A stretch of 14,708 bases of DNA, taken from Flavobacteriales bacterium UBA972. GTDB lineage: Bacteria; Bacteroidota; Bacteroidia; Flavobacteriales; Schleiferiaceae. The stretch lies in contig DBBY01000065.1 of the NCBI GenBank assembly GCA_002292855.1, forward strand, positions 46,891-61,598, given 5' to 3'. The notes under the pieces were generated by a model. That model made no database searches. It saw only the letters and a program-made list of their open reading frames with translations, and was not told the DNA's origin. Shown one piece after another: positions 5,227 to 12,563 of the stretch. Position 1 is the first letter of the stretch; each line of letters opens with the position of its first letter. The position numbers and the translations under genes are program-made.

Positions 5227-8076
5227 ATGCAGGGAAGTTTCGAAAGCCGCCACATCGGCCCCCAGTCCAAAGAACAAGGTTCCATGCTTCAAGCCATTGG
5301 AGCCGCTGACTTGGACCAACTTATTAACGAGACGGTTCCCTCGGGCATTCGCAATCCGCGACCCCTGGATATTGCTCCAGCCATCAGTGAGAGTGCCTAC
5401 TTGCGCCACATTTATGGGGTTTCGCAAAAAAATCAGGTTTTTGCGAGCTACATCGGTCAGGGCTACCACCCCAGTGCACTGCCGGCTGTTATTCAGCGAA
5501 ATATTTTAGAAAACCCAGGATGGTACACGGCCTACACGCCCTACCAGGCTGAAATCGCCCAAGGAAGGTTGGAGGCCATTTTGAACTTCCAGACCCTGGT
5601 TATTGACCTTACGGGCATGGAGATTTCTAACGCCTCCCTGCTTGACGAGTCTACTGCCGCCGCAGAGGCCATGACCCTTTTGCTGGCTGCCCGCAGCCGA
5701 GAGCAGCAAAAGCGCGACACCCTAAAGTTCTTTGTCGATCAAGACGTCTACGTGCAAACCAAGGCCTTGCTGCAAACCCGAGCCGAGCCAATAGGCGTGG
5801 AGCTCGTTTTTGGCGACGCCATGACTTTTGAGCCGAACGAGGAATTTTTTGGAGCATTGGTGCAGTACCCCACGGCCAGTGGTTCGGTGCGCGACTATGT
5901 GGAGTTCAGTGCTGCATGCGCTCGCCACGAAGTTCGCTTGGCCGTAGCTGCCGACATTTTGGCCTTGACTCTTCTTCCTTCTCCCGGATCCTGGGGTGCC
6001 GACGTGGTGTTTGGGTCTAGCCAGCGCCTGGGCATTCCCATGGGCTATGGGGGTCCGCACGCGGCATTCTTTGCCAGTAAAGACGCCTACAAGCGTTTTA
6101 TGCCGGGCCGCATTATTGGTCGGACTATTGACGTAGACGGCAAGCCCGCCCTTCGCATGGCCCTGCAAACCCGCGAGCAGCATATTAAGCGCGACAAGGC
6201 AACGTCAAACATTTGCACTGCACAGGTTCTTTTGGCCGTGATGGCAGGCATGTATGGTGTATACCACGGACCCGAGGGTCTTCAAGACATTGCCCACCGA
6301 ATTCATGCCAAGGCAAGCGGAATTGCCGACGCTCTCACGGCCATGGGCCTTAAGGTCAAGCACGAGGAATTTTTTGATACCCTGACTATTGAGGCTTCCA
6401 ACGAGCAGCGTTCCGCCCTTAAAAAAGCGACGGAGGCCCGACAGATCAACCTCGGCTACACCGACCAGGGCGTTCACATCAGCACGCACGAACTCATGAA
6501 CCACGACGATGCCGTCGCCCTGGTGGAGGCCATTGCCGCGGGATTGGGAGCTTCTGCGCCAGTTTTCAATGAGGGGGCGAAGCGTTTGAAGCATTTGCGC
6601 AGCGAGGCTATTTTGACCCACCCGGTCTTTCACAGCTACCGCAGCGAGACCGAAATGATGCGCTACATCAAGAAGCTGGAGCGCCGTGATATTTCATTGA
6701 ATCACAGCATGATATCCCTAGGGAGCTGTACCATGAAGCTCAATGCTGCTGCCGAGATGCTGCCTTTGAGCTGGCCTGCGTTTGCGAACATGCACCCCTT
6801 TGTTCCGGTTGAGCAGGCCGCGGGCTACCACGATGTGCTTCGCAGTTTGGAGCGTGATTTGGCCGAGGTGACCGGCTTTGCCGCAACTTCGCTGCAGCCC
6901 AATTCGGGCGCCCAGGGTGAGTACGCCGGCCTCTTGGTGATTCGCGCCTACCACCGCAGCCGTGGCGACCACCACCGCGTTACCGCGCTGATTCCATCGT
7001 CTGCGCACGGAACCAACCCCGCCTCCGCCGTTATGGCTGGCATGGACGTGGTGGTAGTCGGTTGCGACGAGCATGGCAATGTTGATCTTGTCGATCTACG
7101 CAACAAGGCGGAGCAGCACAAAGAGACGTTGGCTGCGATGATGGTGACCTACCCGTCGACCCACGGAGTGTTTGAGTCCGGAATCAAGGAAGCCACCTCC
7201 ATCATCCACGAGTTTGGCGGCCAAGTCTACATGGACGGAGCCAACATGAACGCTCAGGTTGGCCTGACCTCTCCGGGAATGATTGGTGCAGACGTCTGCC
7301 ACTTGAACCTGCACAAGACCTTTGCCATTCCCCACGGAGGCGGAGGGCCCGGCGTAGGCCCCATCTGCGTGGCCAGCCACCTAGCTCCCTTTTTGATGGG
7401 TCATCCCATCGTGGAATGCGGCGGAACGCACGCTATTGGTCCCGTTTCTGCGGCGCCCTATGGCAGTGCCCTGGTGACGCTGATTTCCTACGGGTATATT
7501 AAAATGCTGGGCGGCGAGGGACTAACCCAAAGCACTCGGGTGGCTATTTTGAATGCCAACTACATGAAGTCACGCCTCGAGGCTGCCTACCCAATTTTGT
7601 ACACCGGCGAGAACGGTCGCGCCGCGCACGAGATGATTTTGGATTGCCGACCGCTCAAGCGCGACACGGGCATCGAGGTAACGGACATAGCCAAGCGATT
7701 AATGGATTTCGGATACCACGCGCCGACGGTTTCGTTCCCCGTTGGTGGCACGATGATGGTCGAACCCACAGAGTCCGAGTCGAGGGTCGAACTTGATCGC
7801 TTCTGCGATGCCATGCTGGCCATTCACGCAGAGGCAATGGCCATTGCCGACGGCAGTTCTGACGCTCACAATAATCCGCTTAAAAATGCGCCGCATACCC
7901 AGGCCATGCTTGTAGCCGACCATTGGACCCTGCCCTACAGCCGCCAGCAGGCGGGATTCCCCATGGCGGATTCGCTAGAAAACAAAGTCTGGCCGGCAGT
8001 CCGCCGCGTAGACGATGCCTACGGCGACCGCAACCTGATTTGTACCTGCGCCCCGATGGAGGCCTATCAGGACTAG
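5227..8076 (+). CDS. gcvP: Glycine dehydrogenase (decarboxylating), glycine cleavage P-protein
   Basis: A 949-residue PLP enzyme of the glycine cleavage system. It decarboxylates glycine and transfers the aminomethyl group to the lipoyl arm of GcvH, feeding one-carbon units to folate. It is the long single-chain form: an N-terminal half beginning with the family's F-x-x-R-H-I-G-P (6-12) and A-Y-T-P-Y-Q-A-E-I-A-Q-G, and a C-terminal catalytic half with S-L-G-S-C-T-M-K-L-N, S-A-H-G-T-N-P-A-S-A, and the Schiff-base K697 in H-L-N-L-H-K-T-F, followed by the glycine-rich G-G-G-G-P-G-V-G-P loop. Length is typical for the fused form. The ATG at 5227 puts the first conserved residues at the normal distance from the N-terminus. 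It is divergent from kynU, and gcvT and gcvH are not nearby, so it appears monocistronic. Confidence 0.98.
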   Translation: MQGSFESRHIGPQSKEQGSMLQAIGAADLDQLINETVPSGIRNPRPLDIAPAISESAYLRHIYGVSQKNQVFASYIGQGYHPSALPAVIQRNILENPGWYTAYTPYQAEIAQGRLEAILNFQTLVIDLTGMEISNASLLDESTAAAEAMTLLLAARSREQQKRDTLKFFVDQDVYVQTKALLQTRAEPIGVELVFGDAMTFEPNEEFFGALVQYPTASGSVRDYVEFSAACARHEVRLAVAADILALTLLPSPGSWGADVVFGSSQRLGIPMGYGGPHAAFFASKDAYKRFMPGRIIGRTIDVDGKPALRMALQTREQHIKRDKATSNICTAQVLLAVMAGMYGVYHGPEGLQDIAHRIHAKASGIADALTAMGLKVKHEEFFDTLTIEASNEQRSALKKATEARQINLGYTDQGVHISTHELMNHDDAVALVEAIAAGLGASAPVFNEGAKRLKHLRSEAILTHPVFHSYRSETEMMRYIKKLERRDISLNHSMISLGSCTMKLNAAAEMLPLSWPAFANMHPFVPVEQAAGYHDVLRSLERDLAEVTGFAATSLQPNSGAQGEYAGLLVIRAYHRSRGDHHRVTALIPSSAHGTNPASAVMAGMDVVVVGCDEHGNVDLVDLRNKAEQHKETLAAMMVTYPSTHGVFESGIKEATSIIHEFGGQVYMDGANMNAQVGLTSPGMIGADVCHLNLHKTFAIPHGGGGPGVGPICVASHLAPFLMGHPIVECGGTHAIGPVSAAPYGSALVTLISYGYIKMLGGEGLTQSTRVAILNANYMKSRLEAAYPILYTGENGRAAHEMILDCRPLKRDTGIEVTDIAKRLMDFGYHAPTVSFPVGGTMMVEPTESESRVELDRFCDAMLAIHAEAMAIADGSSDAHNNPLKNAPHTQAMLVADHWTLPYSRQQAGFPMADSLENKVWPAVRRVDDAYGDRNLICTCAPMEAYQD

Positions 8077-8080
8077 CAGA

Positions 8081-8144
8081 AAGAACCTTGTTTTATCGAC
8101 TGGATGTCTATTTGGACATTCGGTTCTTATTGCCTTTTCTTTTG
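8081..8144 (+). terminator. Possible gcvP terminator or 3' structure
   Basis: Four bases after the gcvP stop, AAGAACC (8081-8087) pairs with GGTTCTT (8122-8128). Nested inside is a seven-pair stem (8102-8108 with 8115-8121, one G-U) around a TATTTG loop, leaving a one-sided 14-base bulge at 8088-8101. A T-rich run (CCTTTTCTTTT, 8133-8143) follows a few bases later. The long bulge and delayed T run make it a weak intrinsic terminator. Confidence 0.38.
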
Positions 8145-8152
8145 TAAGTTTG
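8145..8152 (+). promoter_or_regulatory. Candidate -7 box (TAAGTTTG) of the T9SS cargo gene
   Basis: TAAGTTTG matches TAnnTTTG exactly, 29 bases before the ATG at 8182, predicting a leader of about 20-25 bases. It directly follows the putative gcvP 3' structure, so termination and re-initiation would be adjacent. No convincing -33 element. Confidence 0.48.
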
Positions 8153-8181
8153 GCGGTATTGAATCCTAACTAACAATTTGA

Positions 8182-10221
8182 ATGAAAAAAGCCCTACTAC
8201 TAACGACCGCCCTTCTTGCATCGGGGGTTGTATTTGCCCAAAAAGTTCAGCGAGCCGCTCCCAACGAGCGCTGTGTTGACGCCTCTCCTGCGCGCTCCAT
8301 GAGCCAAGCTGAGGTCGCAAATCACTATCAAGGGGAGACCGTTATTTGGTCCGAAGACTTCGCAAGCGGAATTCCGACTACCTGGATGAACTACGGTACT
8401 GCTGATCCTGATGGTTCGGGCCCGTTGCCTCCTGCGGCCGATCCAGACGCTAAGTGGGAATACCGCGGAACCACGACTACGCCCTCTAATGCAACAGGTT
8501 CACGAGGTGCTTACGCTGGCCCAGCTTCAACGGGACAGTTGCCCATTCAAAGCACCACGGCTGCCAACGGATTTGTGGTTTTTGACTCCGACTTCTTAGA
8601 CAACGCAGGCATCGCCGGTAACTTTTGCGGTACTGGTTCTATCGCTTGTGCTCCGCACGTGGCCAATTTGGAGACGGGAGTAATCAACCTTGTGGGTCAT
8701 CCTACGGTCGATCTTCTGTTTACCCAGTACTACCGTCGCTTTGCCGGCGCAGGGGGTGTCCAAACGGTTCCTGCTACCTACCTTGATTTCTCTACCGACG
8801 GTGGAGTTACCTGGACCGGTAACGTAACGCTCAACGCGGGCATTGCAGTAAACTCTGCTACTGCGCGCAACTCGGCTATTGCCGTGAGCATTGGCCAGTA
8901 CGTGGGCAACCAAGACAGCGTCAAGATTCGCTTTCGCTTTGACGGAGACTACTACTTCTGGCAGTTGGACGATTTAAAAATTATTTCTACTCCCAAGAAC
9001 CGCTTGACCTTCACGGCAGGTTCCGACGGTTCGCCAGCCCAAGACATTGTCTACGGAGCCAATCAGGAGTCCGCTCGCATGGGTCGCATGACCTTGAAGC
9101 AGGTTCGTCCGATTGCCTTTGACGCCAACTGCTTCAACAGCGGCCAGAACGCCCAAACCAACGTCAAGCTGCAAATGAAGATTTTCAATGCAACTACCGG
9201 AGCTATGGTTCAGACCATCAACTCGCCTACCATCGCCTCTCTTGCTTCAGGAGATACGGCTACTTGGAACCAGTTAAACACCTACACTACCTCTTGGACT
9301 CCCTCTGCAGTGGGTAGGTACGACTTTACCTACAACTTGGTTTCTGACTCGGTGAGCATTGCCTCCGACACGCTTGGATCGGTGTTCGTGACCGACTCCG
9401 TAATGTCTCTGGACAACGGCAACTGGGATAATTCCATCGGTGCATCCTCGAACACCACGCAGTGGGGTGATGGATCTCAGATGACCAACATGCAAGAATT
9501 AGTGAACGACGAGATGCTCTTTGGTGCTCGGGTGTACTTGAGCAGCTCCAGCCAAGCTGGAGCCATTTTGGAGCTCGCGGTGTATGACTCTTCTGCATTC
9601 GGTACCGGCGGTTTTGATGCCACCAAGCTTGTGGCCTATGGGCAGCGAGTGCTCACGGCAAGCGATGTAACCAATGGCTATGTCCAGTACAATTTTGCAG
9701 ATACTGTAACCGGTCGTGGTGTGGTATTGAACTACAGCAATATTGGCTACTACTTCAACCTGACGATGTACAACAACCAAGGGGCCAATACCCTCTTGAT
9801 TCGCAACGACCAAACCTTTGGTGCACGCCCAGGAACGAAGTACATGTACTTGGCTGCGTTGAGCGCTTGGTACTCGGGCTACAGTAACTCCAAGACCTTC
9901 AACAATCTTTGGATTCACAGCATCAATTGCCCTGCTACTAACGCGGCAAACTGCATGACCACGAGCGTAGGAGAGAATCCTTTGAACGAGGTAGTGCTTG
10001 CACCAAACCCAGCGTCTGACTTTGTTAACGTGAACTTCGGTTTGCTTTACGGTGAGCATGCAGTTGAGGTTCTTGACCTCAGCGGCAAGGTGGTTCGTTC
10101 CACCAAGGTTATGGCCGATGCGAATGTTCCGATTTTTGTTGGTGACCTTCAGCGCGGACTGTACCTGGTGCGTATTGCCAAGGGTGGCGACGTGAAGACC
10201 TTCAAGGTTTCTGTGCTCTAA
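8182..10221 (+). CDS. Secreted protein with T9SS type A sorting domain and MAM/jellyroll-like N-terminal domain
   Basis: A 679-residue exported protein. The N-terminus is a clean Sec signal (M-K-K, hydrophobic core, cleavage after V-F-A about residue 19). Residues 53-270 resemble the MAM/concanavalin-like adhesion domains frequent in Bacteroidota secreted proteins: W-S-E-D-F-A-S-G-I-P at the start, a Y-L-D-F-S-T-D-G-G-V-T-W strand, and R-F-D-G-D-Y-Y-F-W-Q-L-D-D-L near the end. The middle (about 275-600) is Thr/Ser/Asn-rich beta-type sequence without catalytic motifs I recognise. Residues 606-679 are a type A C-terminal sorting domain: A-P-N-P-A-S-D at its start, V-E-V-L-D-L-S-G-K-V-V in the middle, and a G-L-Y-L-V-R-I strand before the final K-T-F-K-V-S-V. 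It is therefore expected to cross the outer membrane by the gliding/PorSS machinery and be surface-attached or released. A binding or adhesive role is inference. Confidence 0.93.
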   Translation: MKKALLLTTALLASGVVFAQKVQRAAPNERCVDASPARSMSQAEVANHYQGETVIWSEDFASGIPTTWMNYGTADPDGSGPLPPAADPDAKWEYRGTTTTPSNATGSRGAYAGPASTGQLPIQSTTAANGFVVFDSDFLDNAGIAGNFCGTGSIACAPHVANLETGVINLVGHPTVDLLFTQYYRRFAGAGGVQTVPATYLDFSTDGGVTWTGNVTLNAGIAVNSATARNSAIAVSIGQYVGNQDSVKIRFRFDGDYYFWQLDDLKIISTPKNRLTFTAGSDGSPAQDIVYGANQESARMGRMTLKQVRPIAFDANCFNSGQNAQTNVKLQMKIFNATTGAMVQTINSPTIASLASGDTATWNQLNTYTTSWTPSAVGRYDFTYNLVSDSVSIASDTLGSVFVTDSVMSLDNGNWDNSIGASSNTTQWGDGSQMTNMQELVNDEMLFGARVYLSSSSQAGAILELAVYDSSAFGTGGFDATKLVAYGQRVLTASDVTNGYVQYNFADTVTGRGVVLNYSNIGYYFNLTMYNNQGANTLLIRNDQTFGARPGTKYMYLAALSAWYSGYSNSKTFNNLWIHSINCPATNAANCMTTSVGENPLNEVVLAPNPASDFVNVNFGLLYGEHAVEVLDLSGKVVRSTKVMADANVPIFVGDLQRGLYLVRIAKGGDVKTFKVSVL

Positions 10222-10246
10222 GCCATTAATTGCATAAAGCTTCAAT

Positions 10247-10277
10247 GCGGCCTGGGGAAACCCGGGCCGCTTTTTTT
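10247..10277 (+). terminator. Rho-independent terminator of the T9SS cargo gene
   Basis: Ten-base-pair GC-rich stem (10247-10256 with 10261-10270, one G-U pair) closed by a GAAA tetraloop and followed at once by seven T residues (10271-10277). It begins 25 bases after the stop at 10221. On the opposite strand there is no T run after the stem, so it does not serve convergent nth well. Confidence 0.94.
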
Positions 10278-10293
10278 GGTCACTATTTTTTGC

Positions 10294-10926
10294 TTAGGCC
10301 TTGGATCCTTGAAGAAGGGTCTTGGTCAGGAAGTCTTTGTCTAGAGACCAGCCGCGAGCGGGGCTGTACTCGCGTCCGTAGAAGATGATTTGAAGGTGGA
10401 GCTTGTTCCAGAGCTCCTTCGGGAATAGTTTTTTGGCGTCCCGCTCAGTTTGTTCCACGCTTTTGCCTGAGGTAAGCCTCCAACGGGTCATCAGGCGGTG
10501 AATGTGGGTGTCGACAGGGAAGGCCGGCACGCCAAAGGCCTGACTCATTACCACCGAGGCAGTTTTATGCCCCACGCTGGGCATGGCCTCCAGGGCTTCA
10601 AACGACTGCGGAACCTGGCCTCCGTGCAGCCCAACGATCATCTCAGAAAGCCCCTTGAGTCCCTTTGATTTCATGGGAACGAGTCCGCAGGGTCGAATGA
10701 TCTCGGCAATTTCTTCGATGCTTAGGGCGGCCATGGCTTCAGGAGTATCTGCCTTGGCAAAGAGGGTCGGGGTGATGGTGTTGACGCGGGCGTCCGTGCA
10801 CTGCGCAGACAGGACTACGGCGCACAACAGGGTGAACGGGCTGTAGTGGTCAAGCGGAATCGGAACCTCCGGATAAAGGTTCTCGAGGTGCTCGATGAGG
10901 TAGGCCGCTTTTTGCTTCTTGGTCAC
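10294..10926 (-). CDS. nth: Endonuclease III-like DNA glycosylase lacking the [4Fe-4S] cysteines
   Basis: A 210-residue HhH-GPD glycosylase/AP-lyase that removes oxidised pyrimidines in base excision repair. The core is intact: L-S-A-Q-C-T-D (39-45), the helix-hairpin-helix P-S-V-G-H-K-T-A (116-123) with catalytic Lys K121, and V-D-T-H (138-141) with catalytic D139. Classical Nth ends in a C-x6-C-x2-C-x5-C iron-sulfur loop. Here the region after residue 180 reads F-Y-G-R-E-Y-S-P-A-R-G-W and has no cysteine; the only cysteines are C35, C43 and C80. The rest has normal length, so this is cluster loss rather than truncation. From memory, similar cluster-less Nth proteins occur in other Bacteroidota. 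Translation starts at GTG 10926. It is convergent with the T9SS gene and divergent from bcp (54 bp). Confidence 0.95.
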   Translation of the reverse strand: MTKKQKAAYLIEHLENLYPEVPIPLDHYSPFTLLCAVVLSAQCTDARVNTITPTLFAKADTPEAMAALSIEEIAEIIRPCGLVPMKSKGLKGLSEMIVGLHGGQVPQSFEALEAMPSVGHKTASVVMSQAFGVPAFPVDTHIHRLMTRWRLTSGKSVEQTERDAKKLFPKELWNKLHLQIIFYGREYSPARGWSLDKDFLTKTLLQGSKA

Positions 10927-10951
10927 GGAACAAAGGTCGAAACCCCAGCGT

Positions 10952-10959
10952 TATCTTTA
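10952..10959 (+). promoter_or_regulatory. Weak candidate -7 box of bcp (TATCTTTA)
   Basis: TATCTTTA matches TAnnTTTG at all but the last base and lies 21 bases before the bcp ATG at 10981, in the 54-bp nth-bcp divergent spacer. On the other strand GACCTTTG (10938 to 10931) stands four bases before the nth GTG but has a first-position mismatch. Confidence 0.3.
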
Positions 10960-10980
10960 ACAGACTTAACAAGCAAACTG

Positions 10981-11439
10981 ATGACGCACCTCAAGCCTGG
11001 CGACCTCGCCCCCCAATTTGAAGCCCAAGACCAGCACGGAACCACCGTGTCACTCGCTCAATTCGCAGGAAAAAAAGTAGTTCTCTACTTCTACCCCAAA
11101 GACGATACCCCCGGCTGTACGGCAGAGGCTTGCTCCTTCCGCGACGGCCAATCGGACCTTCAGAATGCGGGCTATGTGGTGCTCGGAGTTTCGCCCGACA
11201 GCGTGAAGTCGCACGCCAAATTCGCCGACAAGTTTTCGTTGAATTTCTCGCTGCTCGCCGACACCGAGAAGACCATCTGCCAGGCCTATGGAGTCTGGGG
11301 CCCCAAAAAGTTTATGGGTAGGTCGTACGATGGGGTTAACCGCGAGACCTTCGTGATCAGCGAAGGCGGCCACGTGGAGCGGGTTATCGACAAGGTCGAC
11401 ACCAAGGAAGCCAGCAAGCAGATTCTTGCCGGGGCCTAA
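10981..11439 (+). CDS. bcp: Thioredoxin-dependent peroxiredoxin, BCP/PrxQ type
   Basis: A 152-residue cytoplasmic peroxidase reducing H2O2 and organic hydroperoxides with thioredoxin as donor. The active site D-D-T-P-G-C-T-A-E-A-C-S-F-R-D carries the peroxidatic C46 and the resolving C51, five residues apart, which marks the atypical two-Cys PrxQ class. T43, two residues before P44-G45-C46, is the conserved active-site threonine. The end has the family's W-G-P-K-K-F-M-G and R-E-T-F-V-I segments. The frame is open back to 10846, but the extra 45 codons overlap nth and are not part of the family; ATG 10981 gives the usual M-x-x-L-K-x-G-D-x-A-P-x-F start. Divergent from nth, so two oxidative-damage functions share one short spacer. 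Confidence 0.95.
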   Translation: MTHLKPGDLAPQFEAQDQHGTTVSLAQFAGKKVVLYFYPKDDTPGCTAEACSFRDGQSDLQNAGYVVLGVSPDSVKSHAKFADKFSLNFSLLADTEKTICQAYGVWGPKKFMGRSYDGVNRETFVISEGGHVERVIDKVDTKEASKQILAGA

Positions 11440-11460
11440 AAAGTCCGCAATAGTTTTCAA

Positions 11461-11508
11461 CGTCCGTTGCGGCAGCCGCGGTAAGCGCTTACTTTCGTTT
11501 AGCGGACG
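11461..11508. other. Structured inverted-repeat element between bcp and recA
   Basis: A 48-base element in the 125-base bcp-recA spacer. The outer arms CGTCCGTT (11461-11468) and AGCGGACG (11501-11508) pair over eight positions with one G-U. Inside are a GCGG-CAG-CCGC hairpin (11469-11472 region to 11479) and a perfect 12-bp palindrome GTAAGCGCTTAC (11481-11492), giving a possible three-way junction. An alternative pairing CCGCAA (11445-11450) with TTGCGG (11467-11472) excludes the first hairpin. No T run follows, so a standard intrinsic terminator is unlikely. It lies upstream of the recA promoter box, so it is either the 3' end of the bcp transcript or a DNA operator for recA. Confidence 0.4.
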
Positions 11509-11529
11509 ACTGATGCTGTTGGATCGCCC

Positions 11530-11537
11530 TAATTTTG
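11530..11537 (+). promoter_or_regulatory. Candidate -7 box of recA (TAATTTTG)
   Basis: TAATTTTG matches TAnnTTTG exactly and is identical to the gcvP box. It stands 27 bases before the recA ATG, predicting a leader of about 20 bases that is A/T-rich (ATTAATAATAAAAG), as is common for well-translated Bacteroidota genes lacking a Shine-Dalgarno. Confidence 0.5.
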
Positions 11538-11564
11538 GCCTAAACCATTAATAATAAAAGCACA

Positions 11565-12563
11565 ATGAGTCAAGAACGTGAAGCCAAATTGAAGGCACTT
11601 CGCCTCACCATGGAGAAATTAGACAAGACCTACGGCAAGGGTGCCGTGATGCTCATGGGCGATAAGGCCGTTGAGGAGGTAGAGGTTATACCCTCAGGCT
11701 CCCTTGGTCTTGACATCGCCCTTGGTATTGGAGGCTATCCGCGCGGTCGAGTGATCGAAATCTACGGCCCTGAATCCTCAGGCAAGACGACCCTCACGCT
11801 TCATGCGATTGCAGAAGTACAGCGCAGAGGGGGAATTGCCGCCTTCATTGATGCCGAGCACGCGTTTGATCGGTTTTATGCCGAGAAGCTCGGGGTAAAG
11901 ACGGAGGATTTGATTATTTCTCAGCCCGACAACGGAGAGCAGGCCCTCGAAATTACCGATAACTTGATTCGCTCCGGCGCGATTGATTTAATTATTGTGG
12001 ATTCTGTGGCCGCCTTGACTCCGCGTGCAGAAATTGAGGGCGAGATGGGCGAGTCTAAGGTGGGTCTTCACGCTCGCCTCATGTCGCAGGCCCTGCGCAA
12101 GCTCACTGCAACGATTTCTAAGACCAACGTAACCTGCATGTTCATCAACCAGCTGCGGGAGAAAATTGGGGTTATGTTTGGCAGTCCCGAGACCACCACA
12201 GGCGGTAACGCTCTTAAGTTTTATGCCTCGGTACGCCTAGACATTCGCCGCTCGACCCAAATTAAGGACGGCGACGTTGCCATTGGCAACCGGGTGAAGG
12301 TCAAGGTGGTCAAGAACAAGGTTGCGCCCCCCTTCCGTACGGCGGAATTTGACATTCTCTACGGAGAGGGAATTAGCAAGGTGGGTGAGATTGTAGACTT
12401 GGGCGTTTCGACCAACGTAATTGCCAAGAGCGGCAGTTGGTTTAGCTACGGCGATACCAAGCTCGGGCAGGGACGCGACGGAGTTAAAGCCATTCTAAAG
12501 GATAACCCTGAACTTTGTGAAGAGATTGAAAACGCGATTGTTGCGAAGCTTCCTGCCCTTTAG
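11565..12563 (+). CDS. recA: Recombinase RecA
   Basis: A 332-residue DNA-dependent ATPase that forms filaments on single-stranded DNA and drives homologous pairing and strand exchange. Walker A G-P-E-S-S-G-K-T (68-75), D-A-E-H-A-F-D (96-102) with the catalytic glutamate E98, Walker B L-I-I-V-D-S (142-147), and the L2 loop beginning with F-I-N-Q-L-R-E-K-I-G-V-M-F-G (193-206) and ending in G-S-P-E-T-T-T-G-G-N-A-L are all intact. The C-terminus stops soon after the conserved domain and lacks the long acidic tail of E. coli RecA, giving a shorter protein than the E. coli one. The upstream spacer holds a TAATTTTG box and a 12-bp palindrome; no E. coli-type LexA box is visible. The final 47 bases overlap the next gene's start. 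Confidence 0.99.
   Translation: MSQEREAKLKALRLTMEKLDKTYGKGAVMLMGDKAVEEVEVIPSGSLGLDIALGIGGYPRGRVIEIYGPESSGKTTLTLHAIAEVQRRGGIAAFIDAEHAFDRFYAEKLGVKTEDLIISQPDNGEQALEITDNLIRSGAIDLIIVDSVAALTPRAEIEGEMGESKVGLHARLMSQALRKLTATISKTNVTCMFINQLREKIGVMFGSPETTTGGNALKFYASVRLDIRRSTQIKDGDVAIGNRVKVKVVKNKVAPPFRTAEFDILYGEGISKVGEIVDLGVSTNVIAKSGSWFSYGDTKLGQGRDGVKAILKDNPELCEEIENAIVAKLPAL

Noticed and set aside
9499..10245. 248-codon minus-strand open frame opposite the T9SS cargo gene
   Set aside because: Would cover the T9SS sorting-domain coding sequence; low-complexity shadow without motifs.
10846..10980. 45-codon N-terminal extension of bcp
   Set aside because: Overlaps nth on the other strand and is not part of the PrxQ fold; ATG 10981 gives the family's normal N-terminus.
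11461..11508. Intrinsic terminator of bcp
   Set aside because: Stems are present but no T run follows the outer stem, so it is reported as a structured element of unknown role instead.
11440..11564. LexA/SOS box before recA
   Set aside because: No match to the E. coli CTGT-N8-ACAG pattern or the Bacillus-type GAAC-N4-GTTC pattern in the spacer.
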